Positions 1 through 12,673 of a stretch of 64,000 nt of DNA are shown in pieces (position 1 is the stretch's first letter; the number at the start of each line of letters is the position of its first letter). The stretch is taken from positions 13,127,868 to 13,191,867 of the forward strand of contig NC_045150.1 of NCBI RefSeq assembly GCF_008831285.2. Direction: 5' to 3'. Source of the DNA: Nymphaea colorata (lineage: Eukaryota > Streptophyta > Magnoliopsida > Nymphaeales > Nymphaeaceae). Under the pieces are notes generated by a model, which saw nothing but the letters and a program-made list of their open reading frames with translations, was not told the DNA's origin and made no database searches. Position numbers and translations under genes: made by a program.

Positions 1-1328
1 CTATCCAGTAGTAGCATCATAATTTTCTGCCGAACAAGAAACAAAGATGTGCTGCTCCCCAATCTATCATAAACAAATCAAAGTAGAAGGTTGGCATCAC
101 GATCAACTCAGCAAAGTCCACAATCAATCCATTCAAGGTGTAGGGATGTCCCTCGTGGAGATTCAAACTTGTCTGGGATTGGACGTGAACACATTCCGTT
201 GGATGCGGGCCTATGCATGCCGTCAATAACAACAAAAAGTATCGCGTGTATCTTAAAACATCGGCAAAATAAGCAAGAGACGCGTCTTGCTATAATCAGC
301 CAATCAGGCCCTGATGAAGAGTACGATTAGACAGAAAATAAATTGAAAAAAATATGTTATAGAGGATTGAAGAAAGTGCATGATGCATAGAGCAAATTGA
401 AGGCAGCACCTCAAATGCCATTGGTTTTCCCTCAAAATAGAAACCCTAAACTGTGTTTCTCCTTTTCAAACTAAAAAAAAAAAAAATGGATGCCTTCTAA
501 ATTGTCTCCCTGTTGCTTGCTCCACGACACAATTATCTTCTCTCTCTGTCCCTCATCTTCTCACTCACTCGCTTCTCGTTCTCTCTCTGTTCTTCATTGG
601 TTTCTTACACACACAAGAAGGTAGGAGGTGGCAGTAGGGATGAAAAGCCCTTTTCGACGGGAATAACAAAACTGACCGACCTTAAAATGATTTTTTTCAA
701 AAACAATGCCTAGTCCACCATTTTTAAAGAGTTTCTCTACCTTGTCATTACAATTTTTCTATATCACATAGTGCTCCGTTTGAAGGATAGTTTAAATCAT
801 CAATGTTTACAAGTCCTATTACTTTAAAGATTTAAACACTGATATTTGGTACGGTTAAAACCCATTAGTTATAATTAATATAAGTATTAGGAAATATTGA
901 TATGTTTCTAATAGTTTTATGTTGTTTTGTTATTTATCCTTTATTTTTTTGTTTTAGATAGATATATTGTATACTTTCCATGATTCAATATGTTTTAAAT
1001 TTTCTAATTTTAACAACTAAGACATATAGTTAAGTTATTAAATTAATGGCAAATAAAAAAGTTTTTTTAATACATAACAATATTTAATACAAATATTGTT
1101 TAAAATTTTTCCTTAAAGTGGTTTACACAAGCCAATATAAGTCAATGCGTATCAGGTGACTTCAGGTCCAATATTTATTTTATAAATATTAAAAATATTG
1201 ATTGGATATTACATGAAAAATAAGGTTGAATATTGTCCTTAATTTACATCCAACCCCATCAATAGTAAACCAGTCAAAGGTTGCAACCAATATATAACCA
1301 AAAGCAAACCGCATGGATCTCATGGTCG
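1..1328. other. 3' flank of TNL copy L, no gene recognised
   Basis: This is AT-rich sequence downstream of the minus-strand TNL. The same block follows the terminal exon in the right arm (47,198-48,526) and, in more diverged form, in the middle copy (18,251-19,240). It therefore belongs to the duplicated TNL unit. Short ORFs here are not conserved in any convincing frame. A purine/pyrimidine-biased stretch lies at about 530-620. Confidence 0.7.
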
Positions 1329-1967
1329 TTACCTCCTGTGCAATTCGATACGGAAATGGGTACCTTGGAAGTCGCTTTCCGCTTCGAACGTGATGTAGAT
1401 CCTTCGGTATCCCTTCCCATCTCTTTGGGGTGAATAAGAGGTATTAATTCCCCCACCCGAAAAAGGGTCAAAGGTCCCTCCATTCTTTCTGTATTTGGGA
1501 TTCTGAGTTGTGTCAGTGTCAGCGATAGCAACGGTGCACCCTTCAACTTGAATGTCGCGCCCTATCACTTTATGACACAGAAACATAACGCCCTTCCCAC
1601 CTCTTACCCTGACTCCTTTCCCTTTATCATCCTCCAACTTTTGAGGGATGAAAGCTCCACGGCGGGCGATCCGTATCACCTCTTCCGGTTCAGTCTGTGC
1701 CTCATTACTTTCTGCCCATCTAAAGATTATCCTAGAATTATGATACCTCTCTGCCCTAAACTGGGTTACTCTATAAGACCGTGGCACGCGGCCCTGAACA
1801 AGAACAGTAGTGTAAGTGTTGGGGAGAGAAAAAGATACCGTCTCCGACCATGTCCATACCGACCATGACCATGTCCATGTCCATAGTCCATGTGGAGATT
1901 TGGGTCGGGAATAATCAATCGGCTGTCCAGGAATGCCGAGATATTTGCAATGTTCGAATTTGGCCTC
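1329..1967 (-). pseudogene. TNL copy L, terminal exon (post-LRR C-terminal domain)
   Basis: Open frame of about 213 codons after a plausible acceptor (pyrimidine-rich tract, then ACCAG, exon from GAGGCCAAA), ending at a TAA. The same exon follows the LRR exon in the right arm (46,544-47,197) and the middle copy (17,798-18,250), which supports its being the 3' end of the TNL. It starts with FEHCKYLGIPGQPID, has a short Trp-rich repeat (WTWTWSWSVWTWS), then a hydrophilic beta-rich stretch ending FRIELHRR. TNLs usually carry a jelly-roll/Ig-like C-JID here, and the 'IPG..I' opening resembles one. Most of the body is not recognisable, so family membership is unproven. The exon itself is intact, but the gene upstream is broken. 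Confidence 0.6.
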
Positions 1968-2019
1968 CTGGTACGTGCACATTTAAAATAAGATTAGATA
2001 TAAACTATATACATGCACA

Positions 2020-2022
<3 letters not shown>

Positions 2023-2079
<57 letters not shown>
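2023..2079. repeat. (TA)n microsatellite in the last TNL intron
   Basis: Uninterrupted TA dinucleotides for about 57 bp. The mirrored site in the right arm (about 46,470-46,488) has only about 9 units, so the length differs strongly between arms. Confidence 0.95.
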
Positions 2080-2083
<4 letters not shown>

Positions 2084-2110
2084 ATATGAGTACATATAGA
2101 CGCTAATCAC

Positions 2111-3145
2111 CAATGGCGGAGCCAGCGTGGGGCATGTGTGGGCACCTGCCCACGCCAGCCCAAGATAGCCCACGTGCAGACCACCATAACTCTGGCTTTT
2201 TACATGATTGCAAGGGAGAAATTATCCATGATAAGTTTAACGGAGTGGTGGTATACGAAAAACATTTGTTTCGTGCCTCATTTAATAAATCATGAGTTTA
2301 AATTAAAAAAGAAAAAGGTGAGACAAGAAGGCCACGTTCGGAGACGTCTAAGAATTTTCCTAAATGGTCTCGCACATCTTCACCGTGTGGCCTATTAGAA
2401 GCATGCATGCCGTCTATAATTTATTTGTCTTAACCACATTAGAAAATTATCAAGAATTGTCTTGAATATTTTAAAATTTTTAATTGTCTCGCACATCTTT
2501 ACCATGTGGCCTACTTAGAAGAAATGCATGACATATTTTGTCTTACCCACATTGGAAAATTATCTTTTCATGTACAAAATTTTTGTGAGATTCGGATTCC
2601 TTGTCGTAGATGATGTCTTACACTCTATCAGGGCTGGTACCAAACCAGTCTCCGGACTTTGCTTGTTCTGGCTAGGCTTGTAAAAGTGAGCCACGAGACC
2701 TGCAGGAGATTATTCGTAAAACATTTAAGCTGATTTTCTAAATTTGCATTTTCAATTAATTAAAATCACTTTTCTAATATTCAATAGTATTAATGTGAAA
2801 ATAAATTTGTAAATCAGGTTATACAAGCCAAATAAAAGGCCAACACTTATTGGTCATGCTTAGCGTTTTAGCTGTTCGATTTAGGCTTTTTAGGCCTTGT
2901 CCGGACTATGCCGTTTTTTATTTTTTTTCTTCCTCCCAATAAGATATTTAAGTTAGAAGATGTGTCAGTCTCTTAAAAATTCTTTATTTTTAAGTAAGAA
3001 TCTTAAATATTTATCCATATATATATATATATATATATAAGTCCCCCACTAGCTTTGAGTATTTTTAATAAGTTAAGTCCCCCTCTAGCTTTGAGTATTT
3101 TAAATAAGTGCCCCCGCCAGCCAAATTGTTCTGGCTCCGCCACTG
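2111..3145 (-). mobile_element. Non-autonomous hAT-type element, left-arm copy
   Basis: About 1,035 bp bounded by imperfect terminal inverted repeats (CAATGGCGGAGCCAGC at this left end, CTGGCTCCGCCACTG at the right) and flanked by an 8-bp duplication with one mismatch (CTAATCAC / CTAATCAG). No transposase reading frame is visible. It lies in the intron between the LRR exon and the terminal exon of TNL copy L. The same insertion is at 45,403-46,440, while the middle TNL copy has the uninterrupted empty site near 17,697. The 8-bp duplication and the CA[G/A]TGG ends point to hAT. Confidence 0.8.
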
Positions 3146-3332
3146 CTAATCAGCCAATGTACATGTACAGAATCGAAGCGAACCGACCAACAAAGCAGTC
3201 CAAGCCAAGGTATTAATAAGACGACCCCAGAGAAAAAAAAAAGAATATTACTTTTTACTCTACTTTATTCTGGTCGATAAAACAGAATGCAGGCCAGCAA
3301 GAAGGATATGAAAACGATACTAAAGAAGTTAC

Positions 3333-4233
3333 CTTCATCGTGTCATTCATGTCCCTTAGTGCTCGACAGCCGTCGAGAAATAGGGACTATAGGCGTCTCA
3401 GTTTGCTAAGGCCAGGAACATCCATCAGCTGGAAGCATCCGCTCAGACTTAAACATCACAGGGCTTGCAAATTTGAAATGTCTGGGATTGTCTTCAAATC
3501 GCAAAGGATGGCTTCCAACTCCTGCAGGTTTGTCAACAGGCCAACAGACTCCGGAAGTCTTTGCATATCCCCTGGGCCTAATTTTTGGCACCTTTAAAGA
3601 CGTCAACCTGCCAATCTCTTCTGGTAGTTCCTGTAGTGACCAACACCCGCTCAGGACGAGCTTCTCCAAAGAACTTAGGCGACAGATGCTTTCAGGTGTT
3701 TTCTTTAGAGAACGACAGTTTCCCAAGTTCAAGCGCACCAACCTTTGGAGATCGCCGATCGATTCGTGGACTCGACCCAAGTTGGTGCACCCTTCAAATA
3801 CCAATTTGGTTGCGTTTGGAATCAGCCTAAAATCGGGGGAGCTCTTGAGGTTCTTGCAATTCTTGAGAATAAGCACTTTCAATTGGCTGAACGTCCGCGA
3901 GTAGTTCACCTCTTGGGGGTGGAGGTAACGAAAAAACCACGTGTTAGTCACACTTGGACCTAGAAACTCCTCTATGATGCTCTTTGTCAGGTCGACCACT
4001 ACAATGTTCATAACATCGAAGTCGATGATCGGCAATGATTTCAATGGACACTGCCACCACCTCAGGAACTTCAACGATTTGGGTAGATCCTGATACGAGC
4101 CCTCCATCCTGACGCAGCTTGTATCAAGTATTCTCAGCTCATCCATGTTTCTAAAAGATATCTTGTTCAAAGGTGGAATATTATGTTGCCCGTCGTGACG
4201 GTGGAAAGTTATGGCTTCAACCTTCTCTGTTCC
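3333..4233 (-). pseudogene. TNL copy L, LRR exon
   Basis: Reading on the minus strand from an acceptor (CTCAG at about 4,234) to a donor at 3,332. After a short linker and the NMDELRILDTS segment typical of the TNL NB-ARC-to-LRR transition, there are leucine-rich repeats of the 'L..L.L..C..L...P' type (LKVLILKNCKNLKSSP, LVRLNLGNCRSLKKTP, LEKLVLSGCWSLQELP). About five repeats are visible. Near 3,587 the sequence differs from the right arm by a net single base in 'GTGCCAAAAATTA', which shifts the frame. The remaining LRRs are then read out of frame to a stop at about 3,406. This lesion is private to this arm. LRRs would set recognition specificity, but this copy could make only a truncated product. 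Confidence 0.85.
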
Positions 4234-4449
4234 CTGAGATAGGAAAGATCACCAGAAAGAAAGAAGAAAAATGAGCTCCTTGATAAAATGAAAACGTCGA
4301 AGCACTCCAAGTGATGTCGCATGATTTCTGCTAAAGCTTTCAGCCAAAAGAAGGTACAATTTAGATTTAGAGCTTTATGCAAACTATCATAAGGAATAGG
4401 AGATCAGCTATCGGAGTCTACCTTTGTTCGTGTAGAAGCTCACACTTAC

Positions 4450-5633
4450 CTTTGTTCGTTGAAGCATTTGCGATGTTTCGTTATTTTTCCAAAACCTGGT
4501 TGCCACCGGCTCCTGCTTGACAATATTTCTTCCCATGTCTAGTATTTGATCATGCATTTCAAAGGTGCCATGCTCATCATTTATGCTGATTAGAAATTTA
4601 CGCTGCAACTCTTCAATTGCATCAGTTGGGTAAAGTCTGGAACCTTCCCACATGAGCATTGCGTATTCTTTCTTTTCTTTCCTCGCTTCCCATCTCTCCA
4701 ACTCCCCTGGGTAAGCTTGCTCCCAATCCTGTCAACCAATAAGAAAACATGCTATGTCCAAGAATATCCGCTGTTTTTTAGTATCAAGGCTGTCATAGCT
4801 TATTTTTAACCTAACATGGACTTCTTCATTTTGATCCCGTTTTAATTGCTCCAGCTTTGACTCCCATCCTTCAATGGATTTAATGTCAGAAAAGAGGCTC
4901 CCAAATATATGGAGGCACAGAGGTATCCCACCAGAAATTGACACAACTTTCTTCGACAATTCACCTCTCCAATCGGATTTTGGCTCGGGTTGCTTAAACG
5001 CATGCTGACTGAAAAGTTTAAGCGATTGGGCAGGATCCAATTCCAGAAATCCAGAACCATATAGATGACCTTCTGTCGTCCCTTGAAGATGCTTTCATCT
5101 CTACAAGTGACAATGGTTATGCTTTCGCCACTGAACCAACCTGACTGGCTGCCGACCAGCGCATCGAGCTGGTCTTTATGATCAACATCGTCGAGAACTA
5201 CAAGCACTTTCATGTCTCCAATTCTATTTCAGATCTTGGTGATGCTGTCGTCCTTGTCGTTTATTTGCATTTCTAATCTAAGGACATCACGAAGCAGCTG
5301 CTCTTGCAAGCGAACGATTCCACTCTTCTGCTTTGATACTTCGCGGACATTTGCAAGGAAGCTGCACTTCTCGAAGCTGGAACAGTTCTCGAAACTGGAA
5401 CAGTTCTCATTGTGCTGCTTTAATAATCTGTTGTAGACTGCTTTGGCAAGGGTTGTCTTCCCGATGCCGCCTATCCCACAAATCCCAACCATTCTAACTT
5501 TCCTATCCAACCGTTCGATCACCTCATTTACGCAAGAATTAAGATCTGTAGGATAGCGCACATGAGCTGGTATTTAGGGTTCACTTCCTCCATAATCCTT
5601 TTCAAAATGCACTTTATAAGATCTGCTTCGTGC
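4450..5633 (-). pseudogene. TNL copy L, NB-ARC exon
   Basis: Encodes the nucleotide-binding switch of a TNL: P-loop GICGIGGIGKTT, kinase-2 VLVVLDDVD (terminal Asp typical of TNLs), an RNBS-B-like ITIVTCRD, the GLPL variant GGIPLCL, RNBS-D FLDIACFLIG, and MHDQILDMG. The donor after QRTK (GTAAGT) is good. Visible lesions are: loss of 5 bp that removes the acceptor AG at the 5' edge (the right arm retains TGTAG there); a frameshift near the start shared with the right arm; an in-frame TGA after ITKI (about 5,231; the right arm reads AGA); and an 8-bp tandem duplication near 5,052. An 18-bp tandem duplication gives NCSSFENCSSFE before the RNBS-A region in both arms. Confidence 0.9.
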
Positions 5634-6054
5634 ATGAATTAATAAATAATAGGCCACCAATAATTAGTGAAAGAAAGTTCATCCATACGAGTCCGATTTT
5701 ACTGAAGCTATATATATATATCATAGCCATAAATAATGTCTGAGAGTTTTAAATGATAAGGTTTTTCTCGAGTATAACATGGCGAGCTTGAAAAAAATGA
5801 TAAAAATATAATAAATTTTTAAAAATGTAAAAAAAACTAAAAATGAAGAAAAAATTAAATAAGTGAAAAACTAATAACACAAACATCAAAAGATAAGTAG
5901 ATTTGCAACAAATAAAAAATAAAAAAACTGTTTGGAATTAGAAAATAAAAAAATGAAAGAACATGTTTTTTTCGTTTTTAACTTTTTTTCAAAAAAATGC
6001 ATTTTTTAGTTTTATACAGCTAATTAATTTATAAAAATGCATTTTTCGTGATTA

Positions 6055-6103
<49 letters not shown>

Positions 6104-6683
6104 ATATGTGTGTGTGTGTGTGTGTGTGGGTGTGGGTGTGTTTGGGGTTCGAGACTGAGGGGAGAGCTCGAGTAAGTACTGCGTAGGTTTATGAAAAGTT
6201 GAGAACATAAACAACATTTTGAGTATTTATCAAAATAAAGCAATCCTCGCATTATTTACACATGGATTGCTTATTAAAATTATTCTGATGCTTTCTTACA
6301 TGACAAGTCCTCTACGCAAACAAACCTACGCACAGCGATCAAAGGTGATCAACTTAATGCAATGTGAAAAAAAAATAGCAATTATATTTTAAGGATTTAT
6401 CAAAAAATTAAATATTTATTGTGACTGAAAACTAAGTTCTGAAAATTCAATAGTAATTACTTTAGTGCACGACGGGTTATTAGTTCAAGACTCTGAAACC
6501 AAATCCAAAACTTGCTCTTATGAACTTATCAATAAAATCAGATATTTTATTTTTGCTAAAAACATCTAGAACATTCAATCTAATAATTGGTTATAAATAA
6601 GAGGAGACGTAATTCTTAAATATACTTCATTATTTACAGAGAGTGAAAGCCAAACAAACCAAATAATTTTTCCCTCTCCCTCT

Positions 6684-6772
<89 letters not shown>

Positions 6773-6951
6773 CAGATCTTGTAAAGTTTTCTTAGTTGCT
6801 AGAATGAAAAAATAAAGAAAAAAAAAGAGTAAGAGACCCCAAGGAGAGATGGGCATGGCGATGAACAAAGCTCATTGTCGTTTACACCGGGTCAGAAATT
6901 TCAACAGGAAATGGAACCTAGTCTAAAAACTAGAGTTGGCTGAGAGCATAC
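5634..6951 (-). other. First intron of TNL copy L, with microsatellites
   Basis: This is AT-rich intron sequence between the TIR and NB-ARC exons. It contains (TA)n at 6,057-6,100 followed by (TG)n to 6,128, and (TA)n at 6,686-6,736 followed by (GT)n to 6,770. The right-arm equivalents are of different length. No other feature was recognised. Confidence 0.75.
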
Positions 6952-7502
6952 TCATTTGCATCCTTTAGGTTGAACCCCAATATCTTTCCATCCTCACGCA
7001 AAACATTTTTCCAGTTGCTCATCTCTTCCTTTAGCTTCTCATTTTTTTCATGCTTCTGGAACGCTGGCAGAAAGAGACCTTCCTGCTTCTCAACATCGGA
7101 AGGTTCGACACCGAAGAATACAGGAATGATGAGCCCTCCTTCGGTCCGCCCTCCTGCACTCCACCATCTTGGTAATCTCTCTCAAACACACGACTTGGAA
7201 TCAGCGTAACCCTTAGAGATGATGGCCACAAACATCCTCGACCTTTCTATATACCCAGACAAGTTATTCACGCTTTCACCTTTCTCCAAATTCACGTTAT
7301 CTATGAAAGTAGAGATGCCCCTTGTTACCAAGGCATCATAAAGATGGCCAATGAATCCCTTGCGAGTGTCGGCCCCTCTAAAACTTAAGAAAACATCAAA
7401 TTTCTGTCCATCGTCTCCTTGAGAAGCTTGCCAGGATCCCTCTGTTCCATCGGCACCACAACCATGAAAGCAGACGCCTTTCTCTTCAGTAGCCCCCTCC
7501 AT
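6952..7502 (-). pseudogene. TNL copy L, TIR exon
   Basis: Starts at an ATG with A at -3 and G at +4 (MEGATEEKG). The TIR domain opens FDVFLSFRGADTRKGF and continues through LYDALVTRGISTFIDN, ERSRMFVAIISKGYADSK. A 2-bp insertion (TG) relative to the right arm shifts the frame immediately after the SC of the 'SK.C' helix, giving a stop. A further single G about 50 bp on (near 7,130) brings the frame back, so the tail LFLPAFQKHEKNEK is still readable. In plant TIR NADases the catalytic Glu sits just after this Cys, and here it falls in the shifted stretch. Donor GA|GTATGC at 6,951. This arm lacks the copia element found at the mirrored site. Confidence 0.9.
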
Positions 7503-9338
7503 TGTGTCCGATTGGGAAATAGATTAGAATGTTCCCAAAGAAACAATGAGAAAGCGTGCCACAACTGATCAAAAACAGAAAGAGAACATCGGGTGTGGCC
7601 GAATGTGGAAATACGAGCCGCCCTCCCCCTTAGAACATTGCCAATGGTAAGGACCTTCTATGATTACCTCCGCACCAGCCACCTACCTCAATTAAGTCAA
7701 GGCCTCCAAAGCAAAGAAAACGACATCATGGAGGTGGTCCACATCTTGCCTTCTTTTTTCATTTTATCACTTTAACAAGGACATTCTACTCATTTTATCA
7801 AGACCTGATGGTTGATTTATTACCCCGGGTTGCCGCTAACTAAATGAATGTTAAGGAAAAGTTTGTTTATACGAACTAGACTTTACGACAATATTGCATA
7901 TTGTCCATTGTCAAAACCATAGATAAAAGGACCAAGACCATTGTCACAAATATCTCATAAATTCGAAAATATCACGATTATTATGCCAAAATCTTGTCTG
8001 TCGAAAAAAACCAGGAAAAATATGCATCTTTTATAAAAAAAATGCCAAATAAAAAAATACATGTATTATACGCATATTAAACTGCTAGAAAGTCAATTTT
8101 TGCGTTTTGTTCTGCATCGACATTTTATTTTAAATTAATGCACCTTCTATTAAAAGTAAGTGAGTGTAATGAGCAAGATTAAATGTAAAGAACAACATTA
8201 AATATAATAAAGAAGCACATTAAATGCAATAAAGAAGATTAAATGTGATAAAGAAGAAAGAGAGGGAGAGAGAGATAGATATGACACAACTGCGGCAGCT
8301 CCATGCTATGACCTACAAAATCAAGAAGAAATAATGTGCCAACATCATCCTATAAAAGAACAAGCTTGACTTGAGTTGTAGCCAGAAGCTGCGAGACTTG
8401 GGCATGAAACTAGAAATCCCCAAATCTACCCTAACCAGGTCAAGACAACCCAGCGCCCCCAACCTAGCGTCTGCTGCCATACCAAGGAGGAGTCTGATCT
8501 TCCAGGCATTGCCCAACAGATGCCAAGCTCTGGATGTCGCATGGAGTAGGGCTGCTCGGCGGAAGGGCTTCCTTGTAGAGGTAAAGCAATGAGCAGAGGA
8601 AGAGGAGGAATAAAGGGGCGGAGGAGGCAAGAGAGGATGGGGGAAGGTTGCGTGGCCTCAAGTAACAAAACCCAAACCAGGTCGGGTCCTAGTATGGTTT
8701 CTTCCACCCCCGTTTTCTTTATGACCTTTTGTCCATCGTTAGATCTGTCAGTAAAAACTACCAAAAATCATTGGCAAAAGCTTTGTCAACCATGTAAGCT
8801 TTCAATGAATGGATTTTTTTATTTTGAAAGAAACTACTCATGTTGGATGTGTCAACAAGCCGAGCTCAATTCTAAATGAATTGTTTGCAATTTTCACCTT
8901 TTCTTCATGTTTTCTGCAAACACTAACTTTAAGGTTAATTAAAGAAAATAAGCCTCTTAGAAAGAATTCTTTGAAAAATTGATCAGTTTTTATGTATCAA
9001 TTTAATCTATAATTTTATTATGGTTTTCATGTTACCAATTTAATCTATAGTATTATTATTTGTTGTTCTTTTATAACCTTCCTACTGATCAGATTTTCAA
9101 ATCAATTTGAAACAATAGGAAAAACTCACTAAAATCCCAAAACCATATATACACAAACCATTTTCAAAGTTCTAAATCATCCAATTCTGATTTCTCCCTG
9201 GTGAGAATCACCAAGTTCTTTCAATTTGTACTTCTTACGACTTCTTTACTCAAATATCATCACAAATTGTTTGAAAACCACGCTGGTGCTTTTGCTTACT
9301 ATGGACCCAAATGTTTCATTATAAAAGGAGGTGGTGTG
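7503..9338. other. 5' flank of TNL copy L
   Basis: Upstream region of the TIR exon, mirrored at 33,688-35,524. It includes AT-rich stretches, a GA-rich patch near 8,250-8,280, and a GC-richer block at about 8,310-8,880 with several overlapping ORFs. Those ORFs differ between arms only by substitutions but match no family I know. A W-box-like TTGACT lies about 195 bp upstream of the ATG (seen on the right arm at 35,327-35,332). No clear TATA box was identified. Confidence 0.5.
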
Positions 9339-9827
9339 TGTAAATCAATCCCAATCTTGAAAATACAAATGCTTCAACGTTTCTCTTGAAGATTCCAGCA
9401 ACTTCTTGAAGATTCCAGCAACTTCAATAATTCCAGCAACTTCAATAAGTTATACAAAACCAAGTCTTGAACTTGAGAAGATTATATTAAACTCAAGAGA
9501 GGAATGCACAAAGAGGCCTAACAACCTTAAGCAAAACAAGGGACAAAGGTCCCTTATTTATAATACAAGAAAAGGAAGAGAAGTCTGACTGTTGGGCCAT
9601 CTCCAACGGCTAGAAAATCTAGCCGTTAGAGGCTGGTCCAACGTAAAAAATAAAAGAAAGGAAAAAGTACAAAAAGAAAGATAAAATTACAAACACGACC
9701 TAAGTACCCTAAACTATACACATAAATATATATATATATATATATATAAGACATATATTAGCATACTAATATATGTAATATACATACTATAGATATATGT
9801 ATAGATAGGGACATATACATTCTAACA
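9339..9827 (-). mobile_element. Solo copia LTR, left-arm copy
   Basis: 489 bp beginning TGTAAATCAATCCCAATC and ending TTCTAACA. It has the same ends and internal order as the LTRs of the full-length copia at 35,893-41,271 (TGTAAATCAGCCC...TTCTAACA), so it is a related, older family member. Flanking pentamers GTGTG / GTGAG look like a decayed 5-bp target duplication. No internal region remains, so this is probably an LTR-LTR recombination product. It contains a small hairpin (AACGGCTAGA...TCTAGCCGTT). The same insertion is at 33,207-33,687. Confidence 0.8.
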
Positions 9828-12573
9828 GTGAGGCTGTTACATGTGCAATTTTCCTAGAAATGCATTTATTAGATCTCATTCTATTAAAGATGATACCATA
9901 GTCACAATAGCATGTCATTAAAAAAAAGTAAAACAAAAGGAGGAAACATGTCTTTTTCCTGTGTTTCGGTAAACAATCGTAAATCAATTGTTTGCATATT
10001 TTACCTTTTCTTCATGTTTTCTGCAAACATTAACTACAAAGTTAATTAAAGAAAATAAGCCTCTTTTGTTACTTGACCTTGATGTCATTTTTGCTCTAAA
10101 ATTTGAAATGTTATTCACTTTCATTTCCAATAATTACTAAAACACCATTTTTATCAATTTAACAAGTTATTAATTTTTTTTAATTTACTGGGACTTTCTT
10201 GAGATTTTTTGACAAATACATTTTTATCATATTACTCTCAAGAAATATCTCACTGTATAATACCCGTCAATGAAATATGTGATAATGATAAAAACTACTA
10301 ATCACTGACAAAAGCTTTGTTGATGGTTTCAATAACATACCTAAATGTATAATGCAAGGGAAAGTAATAACAGTCGGCATTAACAGCTATTTTAGCAAAT
10401 GGTTTCAATTATGAGGATAGCAATCAAGTGTGGAATGAAAAAAAATTGAGCCACCCACCCTCCCCATAGACAATTGCCAAGTATAGAAGGAGAAAAGATT
10501 CAGCCGCGCACTCGCGCACTCTCCCCATAGATAATTGCCAGTGGTGAGGGGCCTTCGACAATTGCCTCTACACCAGTCACCAACCTCAATTAAAACTAAA
10601 ACTGTCCATTCACAATAAAGAACGATACCATGGAGGTGTAGAGGCTGAACTAGTTTTTTTTTACCCTTTTGCAAGCGGTGGACTTTTTTATAACTCTCCA
10701 AATTTTGGACCTCTTTTTCGGGTGACAAGTTGTGCCTAGTGCCTAGCCAACACTTGGGCATGCCTAGGCACACTTAAATTGTTTAATGGTTTATGACTGT
10801 ATGGAAAACAAGTATTATATATACTAGTTGTTAACTGTCTAGTGATATGATATGACTAATAGTGATACATAACAACAATCCATAACAATCAATATATAGA
10901 AAAGAAAGCAAGAATTGTAGGATAACTACATAAGCAACCCTATGACTGTTAGGTTGCCGCCCTAAACCATCATATTGTACGGAATTTTTCAGAAACAAAT
11001 GGACAAAGGAGAACACCTCAAGGAAACAAAACCAAGTCGGGAAAGATGGAACCCAATATGAGCGAATATTAGAAAATTATCAAATGGCCTGGCCTATGTC
11101 CTGCATTCGAGAAACAAGAAAAACAGCAACCTAAGGGGCGAGAAGGCAGTAGGCCCAGCATGGACAACAACACTACCCCTTCTCTGCCAACATAATTTGC
11201 AAACTTGGGAATTGAACTTGGATCAGCAGTCAACCGGGTCAATGGGTTGACACAGCAAATTCGTCGTGCCAGGTACCAAAAAACAGACTTGGATCAACAC
11301 ATAACTATTTACAATTCAATTTTACAACTACAAAGTATCAAATATACTAAAAGAGTTAAGTGTAAGTGTATAATCTAAAGAGGTACAAATAGTTAGAAAC
11401 ATAAGCATATCACAACTTGAACATATAAGTTGAAAGTTAAAATTTGATATAAAAGTTGAATCTAACAACCCTTTTGTCATTTTTTTTGGAAAAGTTCATC
11501 TCTTTCAATTTCACATTTATAAGAGTTGATGCGTGCAAAAAACATTTAACTATTAAACTTAGACTGTATTTTATTAATGTGTGGTCTACTTATGAATGAC
11601 CTTGAACTGGATTGAAATTTTATAAACTTTTGGGAGTTTTCTGAATCTTTTGCACTCATAAGCAGTGTTGTAGAATGTGTATAATGACGTATAAGTCGAG
11701 CCAATTGATTCAAGTCCATAATGTGTTATAATGTATTGTGAAATATTTTTAATTCAGAAAAATGAGTAAAAATAGTGAAAAAATCATAAAAATCTTCAAA
11801 AATAAAGATCAGTTTGTTTTAATTCACATATTGGTCGAAATAGAACATAAAAGAGAGGAAACTTTTACAAACCAATGGAAAAAAAAAAGAACATATTTTC
11901 TACTTCTACTTTTTTGTATATATATTCCTTTCATTTTCTGGCTTTGACCAAGTCAACTAGGTTATCCACCAGCTAGACTTAAGGTCTCTTTGTATACAAT
12001 ATCGAAATTGATCCCTACTGAAAACTATCTTCTTATACTTTCAGGTATTCTTACAATAAAATTTAAGTATTTTCAGCATCGTTATCTCTTGTTTAGTTAT
12101 CTCTTCTTTATCTCCCTAGCGAGCATTTACCCCTTATGAGCATTTACCAAGTCTTGTGTTGTGACTTGGAGTACATTTTCTTTACTTGATGAGAAATTTA
12201 CAAAAAACATGCTCCAGAAGCAGTACAGAATAGGAATCTTAGTGACAGTAGACAACTGACCTCAATCTTCTGGGACCATTCCTACCACAGCCAAGATGTG
12301 TGCATAGACAACTTTACATGGTTGGAACGGTTGCAAGTCAAACTGAGAATTGCCCAAAACCTTCACCATAATTCATACAACTCTGTCCTCTGTTGGAACA
12401 GTTAAAAAAGGACAATTAAGATGATATTTATATGAGTTGCTCAAGCAATTGGTCATTTACATATCTAAGGAACTTCGGCACTGAACATAACAAGGCAAGA
12501 AACAATCTAATAGCATTAATATAGAATACAGACTGCTTGCAAACGTTGCAGGCCATGTTACCTTCCTAATGCA
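9828..12573. other. Distal part of the left arm, no gene recognised
   Basis: AT-rich DNA mirrored at 30,417-33,206. Blocks near 10,430-10,640 resemble the TNL promoter block at 7,590-7,750 (shared GCCACC/CCTCCCC, ATTGCCA, CCTCAATTAA order), suggesting an old partial duplication of the TNL upstream region. Sequence near 11,150-11,290 has a pol III B-box-like GTTCAATTCC, but no convincing A box. Confidence 0.5.
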
Positions 12574-12673
12574 NNNNNNNNNNNNNNNNNNNNNNNNNNN
12601 NNNNNNNNNNNNNNNNNNNNNNNNNNNNNNNNNNNNNNNNNNNNNNNNNNNNNNNNNNNNNNNNNNNNNNNNN
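12574..12673. other. Assembly gap of exactly 100 N
   Basis: 100 consecutive N, a conventional placeholder for a gap of unknown length. The left inverted-repeat arm is homologous to the right arm right up to this gap and not beyond it. Confidence 1.

Larger units (their letters stand above)
1..12573 (-). repeat. Left arm of a large inverted repeat (TNL locus copy L)
   Basis: The whole interval is the reverse complement of 30,417-48,526, apart from a 5.4-kb copia insertion present only on the right and small indels. Base 1 pairs with about 48,526 and base 12,573 with 30,417. Landmarks mirrored in order are the terminal TNL exon, hAT element, LRR exon, NB-ARC exon, TIR exon, solo LTR and distal non-coding block. 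Identity is high by eye, with scattered substitutions and indels. The outer end is cut by the window edge, so the arm may continue to the left. The inner end lies in an N gap. Confidence 0.95.

Noticed and set aside
1850-2089. ORF ending in a run of Tyr-Ile
   Set aside because: It is a translated (TA)n microsatellite antisense to the TNL terminal exon.
8313-8880. Overlapping ORFs of 65-112 codons upstream of the TNL (and mirrored at 34,147-34,713)
   Set aside because: Open frames on both strands reflect a GC-richer block. No family, start context or splice support was found, and the frames are simply copied by the inverted repeat.
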